Assembly (NCBI GenBank): GCA_001800075.1
Contig: MGUR01000022.1
Location: 28,763-42,193, forward strand
DNA: 13,431 nt
Origin: Elusimicrobia bacterium RIFCSPLOWO2_01_FULL_59_12
GTDB lineage: Bacteria > Elusimicrobiota > Elusimicrobia > 2-01-FULL-59-12
Direction: 5' to 3'
The notes below the pieces were generated by a model, which saw only the letters and a list, made by a program, of their open reading frames with translations, was not told where the DNA came from and ran no database searches. Both the position numbers and the translations under genes were made by a program. Below are positions 6,728 to 12,601 of the stretch, piece after piece. How positions within the stretch are numbered: the first letter of the stretch is position 1; each line of letters starts with the position of its first letter.

Positions 6728-7849
6728 ATGAAGCTCCCTTTACAATCGGCGCTCAAGGCGCTTAGTTTCTTCAAAAAGAAGCGGGACCTCATCGGCATCG
6801 ACATCGGGACGCATGCCATTAAGGTCGTTTACTTAAAAGGCGCCCCGGGACGGTGGTCGCTGGTCCGCTGGGGGGTCATTCCCTATGGCGAAGATTTTCC
6901 CCTGGATACCCCGTTGATGGACCGCCGCTCCCAGGCCGTTGTCGCCCTTCAAGAATATCTGAAAACGCTTGACCTGCCCGTCAAAAGGGTCGCCACCTCG
7001 GTCTCGGGAAATGCCGTGATTGTCCGCTACGTCAAAATGTCGAAGATGCCGCCCGCCGAGTTGTCCAAATCGTTGAAGTTTGAAGCCGAACCTTATATCC
7101 CATTCAACATTGATGAGGTCAACCTCGGTTTCTCCATCCTCGGAGACGTGGTGGAAGAGGGACAGGCCCAGATGGAAACCGTTTTGGTCGCCGCGAAAAA
7201 AGACTCCGTGGACCTGCGTGTCGATATGCTGAAAGAATCGGGACTCCAGCCTGTGATCATGGATGTGGATGCCTTCGCCCTGGAAAGCGCCTACGAAGCC
7301 GTCTACCCACCGCCCCAGACAGACACCGTTCTGTTCATGAACATCGGCGCCACCTTCACCAATATGTCCATCCTGGAAAAGGGCGTCAGCCGCGTGGTGC
7401 GGGATGTTTTCATCGCCGGGAACACCTTTACCAAGGCCATCCAGACCCAGTTTCAATGCGACACCCGCGCGGCGGAGCAGAAAAAGATCGCCTACGGCAT
7501 CCTGCAGGACGAAAACGCGACCGACGCGGAAGCTCAGCAGGTGGTCGAGGTGATGCTGCCGGTGGCGCGAGACCTCTTGCTGGAAGTCCAGCGCTCCATC
7601 GACTTTTATCTATCCCAGGGCAGTGACCGCACCGTGAACAAGATTTTCCTCTGCGGGGGAAGCGCCAACTTGAAAGGGCTGGACCAATTTTTTAACAGGG
7701 AGCTTAACATTCACACGGAGATCTTCAATCCTCTGGGATTGCTGGAAAACGCCCCCCTGGATTTGCCGGAGGAGCAAAAACCGCTCCTGACGCACATGGT
7801 GGTCGCCGCCGGACTAGCCACCCGGCGGGAGGGGGATACCGCGGCATGA
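6728..7849 (+). CDS. pilM: Type IV pilus assembly protein PilM (actin-like ATPase)
   Basis: PilM is a cytoplasmic, FtsA/actin-like nucleotide-binding protein that grips the N-terminal tail of PilN and links the alignment complex to the cytoplasmic motors. At 373 residues it has the usual length. The actin-fold signatures are visible: phosphate-1 LIGIDIGTHAIKVV (residues 21-34), phosphate-2 MNIGATFTNMSIL (204-216) and the adenosine motif FLCGGSANLKGL (307-318). The block KFEAEPYIPFNIDEV (117-131) is typical of PilM rather than FtsA. The ATG at 6728 agrees with the family start although no Shine-Dalgarno precedes it. The stop overlaps the pilN start by four bases (ATGA), so the interacting proteins PilM and PilN are translationally coupled. 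It is the first gene of the pilMNOP unit. Confidence 0.96.
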   Translation: MKLPLQSALKALSFFKKKRDLIGIDIGTHAIKVVYLKGAPGRWSLVRWGVIPYGEDFPLDTPLMDRRSQAVVALQEYLKTLDLPVKRVATSVSGNAVIVRYVKMSKMPPAELSKSLKFEAEPYIPFNIDEVNLGFSILGDVVEEGQAQMETVLVAAKKDSVDLRVDMLKESGLQPVIMDVDAFALESAYEAVYPPPQTDTVLFMNIGATFTNMSILEKGVSRVVRDVFIAGNTFTKAIQTQFQCDTRAAEQKKIAYGILQDENATDAEAQQVVEVMLPVARDLLLEVQRSIDFYLSQGSDRTVNKIFLCGGSANLKGLDQFFNRELNIHTEIFNPLGLLENAPLDLPEEQKPLLTHMVVAAGLATRREGDTAA

Positions 7850-8433
7850 TCCGGATCAACTTACTTCCCCCTGAAGTTCGAACGACCGAACTCAAAGTAA
7901 ATCCGAAGCACGTGGCGGCGGGCGTGGCGGTTTTACTGGGAACCGTGATTCTCCCGCACTGGCTGGTTCAAACCTCGCGACGAAACCGTTTGCGGGAAGA
8001 AGTCGCTTCGATCCAGAATGAGCTGGAGCGTTACAAACCGATCGTTGCCCAAGTGGAGGCCCTGGAGAAGGCTAAATCCGAACTTGAGCAGCGGAAGTCC
8101 ATCATCCAGAAACTGGAGACCGAGCGCTTACGGTATCCCTTCTTCATGGAAGACTTCCTCAAACTTCTGCCCGGCAACGTCTGGATCACCGGCTTGAGCA
8201 CCACGCTCCCGCAGGACGGCGCGTCGCTCAGCGTCTCGCTCGATGTTGTGGCGCTGGACCACTACGCCGTTGCGGACATGGTGTCCAACTTGGAGACGTC
8301 GCAGATCTTTTCCGACGTCAATGTGGGAGCCATCGCCCTGTCGCAGTCGGCAAGCGGCCAGTCCATCAGTTTCCACATCGGAACAACCTATCGAAAGGCG
8401 GCGCTGGATGCCACCGTTCCTAAAAAATCGTGA
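7846..8433 (+). CDS. pilN: Type IV pilus inner-membrane protein PilN
   Basis: PilN is a bitopic inner-membrane protein of the alignment complex. Its cytoplasmic tail binds PilM and its periplasmic part pairs with PilO. The 195-residue product begins with MIRINLLPPE, the conserved INLLP peptide that sits in the PilM groove. A single membrane helix at about residues 22-41 follows, then a coiled coil (about 45-95) and a small alpha/beta periplasmic domain (about 100-185) with the usual LPGNVWITGL (108-117). The ATG overlaps the pilM stop, and a purine-rich GGGAGGGGGA at 7827-7836 can serve as ribosome binding site. The 3' end overlaps pilO by 26 bases. A perfect inverted repeat begins nine bases after the stop codon, within pilO. 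Confidence 0.93.
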   Translation: MIRINLLPPEVRTTELKVNPKHVAAGVAVLLGTVILPHWLVQTSRRNRLREEVASIQNELERYKPIVAQVEALEKAKSELEQRKSIIQKLETERLRYPFFMEDFLKLLPGNVWITGLSTTLPQDGASLSVSLDVVALDHYAVADMVSNLETSQIFSDVNVGAIALSQSASGQSISFHIGTTYRKAALDATVPKKS

Positions 8434-8974
8434 CACCGTAACCGCGATCGTCAGCAGCCTGCTGCTGACGATCGCGGCGCTCTATCTCTACACGGCGTAT
8501 GTCTACGGGCCGGTCCACCGGGAGATCGCCGCGGACCAAAAAGGCGTTGTGGATCTTCGTCAAAAACTGGACGTCGCCAAGGCGCGCGCCCAGCAGCTGA
8601 CCAAGATGCAGCAGGAGATGGCGTCCCTCCAGGTGGACGTCGCGCAACTGGAAAAGCAGCTCCCTAAAGAGCGGGAGCTCCCCGCGCTGATCCGCGTGCT
8701 GATTCACCGCGCCGAAAGCTACGGCATGATCCTCAGCAATCTGGCGCCCGGCAACCCGGTCCCTAAAGGACTGTACTCGGAAATTCCCTACAATGTCTCG
8801 GTGACCGCTTCCTTTCACACCCTGGGTCATTTCTTGACCTCTCTGGGGAAGGGGGACCGCCTGTTCGCGGCCCGCAACCTGGCCTTGTCACCGAGCAACC
8901 TCTCCAAGTCCGGCGACTATTCTAAATCCATTAATGCGACCTTCCAATTGATCACGTTCAAATACCATGGTTAA
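8408..8974 (+). CDS. pilO: Type IV pilus inner-membrane protein PilO
   Basis: PilO is the partner of PilN: a bitopic inner-membrane protein whose periplasmic domain helps hold PilP and align the secretin. The ATG at 8408 gives a 188-residue protein with a short MPPFLKNRD cytoplasmic tail, a membrane helix at about 11-31, a coiled coil at about 38-88 and a ferredoxin-like periplasmic domain (about 90-186) containing YNVSVTASFHTLGHFLTSL (128-146), a clear PilO-type block. The same frame is open further upstream, but that part is the shadow of pilN and encodes no membrane topology. AAAGGCGG at 8393-8400, seven bases before the ATG, supports the chosen start. The gene overlaps pilN by 26 bases and pilP by eight. 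Codons 12-24, in the membrane helix, lie within a perfect 16-bp inverted repeat. Confidence 0.93.
   Translation: MPPFLKNRDTVTAIVSSLLLTIAALYLYTAYVYGPVHREIAADQKGVVDLRQKLDVAKARAQQLTKMQQEMASLQVDVAQLEKQLPKERELPALIRVLIHRAESYGMILSNLAPGNPVPKGLYSEIPYNVSVTASFHTLGHFLTSLGKGDRLFAARNLALSPSNLSKSGDYSKSINATFQLITFKYHG
8442..8477 (+). repeat. Perfect 16-bp inverted repeat at the pilN/pilO junction
   Basis: CCGCGATCGTCAGCAG at 8442-8457 is exactly complementary to 8462-8477, with CCTG as a four-base loop. It begins nine bases after the pilN stop codon and lies within the pilO membrane-helix codons. No T-run follows, so it is not a normal terminator. The RNA form would be a very stable hairpin just inside the pilO reading frame. 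Confidence 0.9.
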
Positions 8975-9491
8975 GATCCGTCTCATCGCCCCCCTCGCTT
9001 TCTTCTCTGTCGGGATCCTCATCCCCCTGCGGAGCGGTGCGGCCGATCCGGCTTCCGCAAAAAAATCCGCCGCCCTGGTCATCGCCAAAAAAACAACACC
9101 GGTTCCAGCGACAAAACCGGCGCCGCCCGCCCCCCAGGCCGCTGGGGCGGCGGAGCCTCCCGTGCCGACCCCGGAATACCAGCGTTACGCGTATCAGGGA
9201 GATCGTTATCGTGATCCGTTTGTTCCTCTGGCGGGTGAATTTCGCGATCAGGGCACGGATCGGCCTCCTCAAATTTCCTCTCTTCTGCTGAAGGGGATTA
9301 TCCAGGATGGAAAAAGCCGCATGGCGCTTCTCACCACCGGCGTGAGCAGCTATATCCTTCGCGGAGGGCGCCTGTACGATGGCCGAAACCATCTCATGAA
9401 AGGCATCTCCGGCATCGTGAAGTCGAACAGCGTGGTGCTCATGGGCTCGGACCGGACCGTCCGGGAACTCAAAGTCACCACGGTTCTCTGA
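8967..9491 (+). CDS. pilP: Type IV pilus alignment protein PilP
   Basis: PilP is the periplasmic protein that connects the PilN/PilO pair to the N0/N1 domains of the PilQ secretin. The 174-residue product has an N-terminal signal peptide (positive residues then a hydrophobic core at about 6-20, likely cleaved near SGA at 23-25). A Lys/Ala/Pro-rich linker (about 29-70) follows, then the short beta-rich PilP domain beginning at YRDPFVPL (81-88) and running through LKGIIQDGKSRMALLTTG (108-125) to the C-terminus. There is no cysteine anywhere, so it cannot be the lipoprotein that Neisseria and Pseudomonas PilP are; it may be released into the periplasm or stay anchored by its signal helix. The ATG overlaps the end of pilO by eight bases. 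The domain is short and divergent, but its position between pilO and pilQ makes the assignment firm. Confidence 0.9.
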   Translation: MVKIRLIAPLAFFSVGILIPLRSGAADPASAKKSAALVIAKKTTPVPATKPAPPAPQAAGAAEPPVPTPEYQRYAYQGDRYRDPFVPLAGEFRDQGTDRPPQISSLLLKGIIQDGKSRMALLTTGVSSYILRGGRLYDGRNHLMKGISGIVKSNSVVLMGSDRTVRELKVTTVL

Positions 9492-9502
9492 TGATTTCCC
9501 TG

Positions 9503-9531
9503 TTGATTTTTACACGTTTAAGGGGTAGACA
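9503..9531 (+). promoter_or_regulatory. Probable pilQ promoter
   Basis: TTGATT (9503-9508), a 17-base spacer and TAGACA (9526-9531) occupy the 66-base gap between pilP and pilQ. The arrangement copies those ahead of pilA and pilM. The expected start is near 9538, leaving a leader of about 20 bases with a Shine-Dalgarno. It would allow pilQ and the coupled downstream gene to be expressed apart from pilMNOP. Confidence 0.6.
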
Positions 9532-9546
9532 AATGTCAAGGTGTTC

Positions 9547-9554
9547 AAGGGGGA
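9547..9554 (+). promoter_or_regulatory. Ribosome binding site of pilQ
   Basis: AAGGGGGA ends three bases before the ATG at 9558; its AAGG core is seven bases away, which is good spacing. No other start codon in this frame gives an intact signal peptide. Confidence 0.65.
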
Positions 9555-9557
9555 CGT

Positions 9558-11045
9558 ATGAACAAGTTATGGCTGCGTAGAATCCTGGGGCTTATCCTTT
9601 CGCTTCACATGGCGTCCGAACCGCTATGGGCAGCGTACGCCCCCGCGCCAGCCGCCGGCATGGAAGCCGGTGCCGCCGTGACCCCCGGCAGCGAAGAGGC
9701 AGGCCTTCCCGCGCCCACCGCCGTCACACCTGCGGCGGACTCTACCACCGCCTTTAAGAGAACAACCTATTCCATGAACGACCTGCCGCTGCCTAAAACA
9801 GCGATCTCGATGGATTTTCAAGACGCGGATGTCCGCGATGTCATGCACCTGATGGCCGTGAAATCCGGCGTCAATATCATCTATGGGGCGGACGTCACCG
9901 GCCCGGTCACCGTCCATCTGGACCGCGTGCCTTTTGATCAGGCTTTCCAGACCGTCTTGACGCTGAAGGGTCTGGTCGCCCTGCCTGTGGGACACCGCAT
10001 CATTCGCGTGGTCAGCTCGACCGGCCTGACCCAGGAACAGTCTCAGGCCACGACGTTCACCAAGGTCTTCGTTCTAAAATACTCCAATGCGTCGGAAATC
10101 AAACCGCCGCTCGACGCCATCCGTTCCGCCGCCGGGCGCAAAGGGGTTTCCACGGTCGACAGCAAAAATAACGCGCTCATTATTACGGACACCATCCAGG
10201 GCCTGAAGGAAGTGGAAGACTTGATCCCCGCCTTGGACCGCAAGCCCCAGCAGGTGGACATTGAAGCCAAGATTGTCGAAGTGCAGCTGGACAACAGCAC
10301 CAAGATGGGGGTCAGCTGGGCGTTCGCGTCAGGCCGGGCAGGCGACCACAATTTTTACGGGGGGACCACCGGCTCCAGTTCCGATTCAGGCGCGGGTTTG
10401 GGGGGCACCTCCGGCGGCTCAGTGATCTCTGTGAACCCTCCTCCCTTGGGGACGGGGGTGGATTTCGCCTCCGCGCTCGGAACGCTGTCGAACTCCGCGT
10501 TCACCTTCCTTCGTTCCGAACAGACCTACCTGCTGCAGGCGCAGCTGACCGCGCTGGCGAGCAAACAGAAAGTGAAGGTCCTTTCGACGCCGCATGTGGT
10601 GGCGATGAACAACACCGATGCGACCATCAATGTCGTGGACCAGATCCCTTACAAAACGACGACCGTCTCAAACGGCGTCGCAACGGAAAGCGTTTCGTTT
10701 GTCGAGGCGGGCGTCAAACTGACCGTTCGCCCCACGGTGAATGCGGACCGCCGGATCACGCTCAAAGTGAAGCCCGAAGTGAGCAATCCCAGAACAGGCA
10801 CGCTGGCCTTCGCGGGCGCGCCTCCCGCGATCAATAAACGCGACGCGGACACCACCGTGCTGCTGAGAGACGGAGAGACGATCGCCATCGGAGGATTGAT
10901 CACTGAGACGAACACCAAAAACGTAAGCGGCATTCCTCTCCTGATGTCGATCCCGATCATCGGCTGGTTTTTCAAAGGCAAGGAAGACCGCGTCCAACGC
11001 ACCGAGCTCATCGTGTTCCTCACCCCACGCATCGCGGCGGAATGA
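9558..11045 (+). CDS. pilQ: Type IV pilus secretin PilQ
   Basis: PilQ forms the outer-membrane ring through which the pilus passes. The 495-residue precursor has a signal peptide (about 1-25), an Ala/Pro-rich linker (26-65), an N0/STN-like domain (about 80-154; SMDFQDADVRDVMHLMA at 84-100), one N1/KH-type Secretin_N domain (about 168-228) and the C-terminal secretin barrel (about 233-493; QVDIEAKIVEVQLD at 232-245, ending RTELIVFLTPRI). A Gly/Ser-rich insert lies at 262-290. It is compact: no N-terminal AMIN domains are visible, although many PilQ proteins use these to hold peptidoglycan. The near-universal VPLLGDIP signature reads GIPLLMSIP (458-466), with Met-Ser replacing Gly-Asp. It follows pilP after 66 bases with its own probable promoter, and its stop overlaps the next start by four bases (ATGA). 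Confidence 0.95.
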   Translation: MNKLWLRRILGLILSLHMASEPLWAAYAPAPAAGMEAGAAVTPGSEEAGLPAPTAVTPAADSTTAFKRTTYSMNDLPLPKTAISMDFQDADVRDVMHLMAVKSGVNIIYGADVTGPVTVHLDRVPFDQAFQTVLTLKGLVALPVGHRIIRVVSSTGLTQEQSQATTFTKVFVLKYSNASEIKPPLDAIRSAAGRKGVSTVDSKNNALIITDTIQGLKEVEDLIPALDRKPQQVDIEAKIVEVQLDNSTKMGVSWAFASGRAGDHNFYGGTTGSSSDSGAGLGGTSGGSVISVNPPPLGTGVDFASALGTLSNSAFTFLRSEQTYLLQAQLTALASKQKVKVLSTPHVVAMNNTDATINVVDQIPYKTTTVSNGVATESVSFVEAGVKLTVRPTVNADRRITLKVKPEVSNPRTGTLAFAGAPPAINKRDADTTVLLRDGETIAIGGLITETNTKNVSGIPLLMSIPIIGWFFKGKEDRVQRTELIVFLTPRIAAE

Positions 11046-12601
11046 TTCCCGGCCGTACCCCGCACGCCTCACTCCTTCCAGGGTCTTTTCCTCTCATCCC
11101 CGCAGGTTTGTGGTTCGTTCTGACGGTGTCCATGGTGTTTTCGGGCGCCGTGGATCTATGGGTCCAAACCCTGATTCACCTCGTTCTGACCTTTCTGATC
11201 CTCTACGCGGTGAGTAGAGGCGCCGGACAGGGATTGACGCTCCCGGACCGCTCCTCGCTGGCGCTATGGGGGGGTGTCCTCTTGGCGCTGGGGACATCCA
11301 CGCTTTACTCCGGAGCGCCGACGAAAAGCCAGCAGGAATTTTGGAATTGGATCAATTATTTTCTTGTCTTTCTTCTGATGAGCGGGCTGGACGCCGGTGC
11401 CCGCAAAAGCCTCCGACACGGGTTGTTCGCATCCTGGTCGCTGCTTTTGATTTGGGGAAGCTGGCAAGCCCTCGGACGCCCGGAGAATCCTCCCCGCGCG
11501 GGGCTGCTGAACGCCAATGCGCTGGGGAGCTATCTGCTGATTCCTCTATGGCTTGGGATGGAGGCGTGTCTCGAACCCCCAGCGAGGAAAAACCGGTGGC
11601 CTTGGGTGTTCACAAGCCTGGCCTTCCTTCTTTTTCTAGTGACGCGCTCAACGGGCGCGCTGTGTGCATTCGGGATCAGCGCGCTGTTCTTTGTGCTGAG
11701 CTACAAAAAAAAGCCTCTGTCTACCGCGCCTTGGATCCTTGGGGCGGCCGGCCTTTGCCTGTTGCCGTTTCTATGGAAAATATTCAGTTCGCAGGACCCG
11801 CATCGCTTGCTTTGGTGGAAAGCCGCTCTTGCGATGGGAAGCGCACATCCTTGGATCGGGTTAGGGCCCGCGACCTTTGAGCTGGCTTTGCCGCAGGGAC
11901 CCGATTTAAACCTCTTCACGTTCTACGCCCACAACACCTGGTTGCAATGGTGGGCAGAACTTGGCGTGTGGGGGGTGGGGGGAATTTTTTGGCTGGTCAG
12001 CGGGTGCCTGCGCCGTCAATCCAATGCGTATCACGCCTCCGCCAGCATCGGTTTGCTGACGCACAATCTGCTGGACTACTCCTTGATTTTGCCCTCTCAC
12101 GCCCTGCTGTTCTGGTCGCTTCAGGCGCCTTCCCCCACGCGAACACCTGAGGCGGTCCCTTCTCGGTGGGCGCCAGCATCCCGGATCGCCGTCCATCTCC
12201 TCCTTGTTTCTCTGGCCATCGTAAGCGTTCAGCGGTTCCAAACCAACCGCGACTATGCGAAGGCCGTCTATTATCAGGGAAATAACCAACCGCGAGAAGC
12301 CCACATGCACGCACAAAGAGCGATTAAACGTAATGATGCGCCAGCCGACCCGCATGCCTTGCTCGCCCGCTTACGATTTGAAGAAGCGCAGAAAATGCGC
12401 TCTCGTGGAGCAATGGATCAGGCGCTGGTCGACATGCTTCAAGCGCTCCGCCGCGAACCGCTTCACGTTGCCTACTGGATCAGCGCGGGCCGTCTCTATG
12501 CGCTTTTAGGGTTTCCTCATAAGCAGGATGAACTAAAACACGACCTGGTTAAGCTCTATCCTTTTTTTGCGAAGGACCGGCGGCTTGAATCCCCTTCTTA
12601 A
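11042..12601 (+). CDS. O-antigen ligase/polymerase-like membrane protein (Wzy_C type) with C-terminal TPR-like region
   Basis: The Wzy_C superfamily includes O-antigen ligases (WaaL), polymerases (Wzy) and the O-oligosaccharyltransferases that glycosylate type IV pilins (PglL/TfpO); sequence alone does not tell these apart. The 519-residue product has about ten hydrophobic helices. Superfamily blocks are GLLNANALGSYL (residues 154-165), RSTGALCAFGISAL (202-215), HRLLWWKAALAMGSAHPWIG (254-273) with Arg255, and the large-loop motif HNTWLQWWAELGVWG (297-311) with the conserved His. A last helix (about 380-398) leads to a soluble helical region (about 404-510), probably degenerate TPRs. The ATG overlaps the pilQ stop by four bases, so translation is coupled to the secretin. 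Homopolymer runs (A8 at 11705-11712, G7 at 11268-11274, two G6 and a T6 at 11970-11990) are concentrated in this gene. Function in pilin glycosylation is inference. Confidence 0.82.
   Translation: MIPGRTPHASLLPGSFPLIPAGLWFVLTVSMVFSGAVDLWVQTLIHLVLTFLILYAVSRGAGQGLTLPDRSSLALWGGVLLALGTSTLYSGAPTKSQQEFWNWINYFLVFLLMSGLDAGARKSLRHGLFASWSLLLIWGSWQALGRPENPPRAGLLNANALGSYLLIPLWLGMEACLEPPARKNRWPWVFTSLAFLLFLVTRSTGALCAFGISALFFVLSYKKKPLSTAPWILGAAGLCLLPFLWKIFSSQDPHRLLWWKAALAMGSAHPWIGLGPATFELALPQGPDLNLFTFYAHNTWLQWWAELGVWGVGGIFWLVSGCLRRQSNAYHASASIGLLTHNLLDYSLILPSHALLFWSLQAPSPTRTPEAVPSRWAPASRIAVHLLLVSLAIVSVQRFQTNRDYAKAVYYQGNNQPREAHMHAQRAIKRNDAPADPHALLARLRFEEAQKMRSRGAMDQALVDMLQALRREPLHVAYWISAGRLYALLGFPHKQDELKHDLVKLYPFFAKDRRLESPS
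12571..12576 (+). promoter_or_regulatory. Ribosome binding site of the second Wzy_C-type gene
   Basis: GAAGGA lies eight bases before TTG at 12585 and inside the end of the preceding gene. It supports TTG as the start rather than later in-frame GTG or ATG codons, which would remove the first membrane helix. Confidence 0.55.

Noticed and set aside
8243..8407. Long N-terminal extension of pilO
   Set aside because: It is the out-of-frame reading of pilN, is Arg/Pro/Thr-rich, and would put about 55 residues before a typical PilO N-terminus.
9533..9580. A 15-codon upstream reading frame overlapping the pilQ start
   Set aside because: It has no ribosome binding site, and its ATG probably lies before the expected transcription start.
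10810..10830. Seven-base GC-rich inverted repeat in pilQ
   Set aside because: Stems of this length are expected several times by chance in a GC-rich 13-kb window, and its position has no clear meaning.
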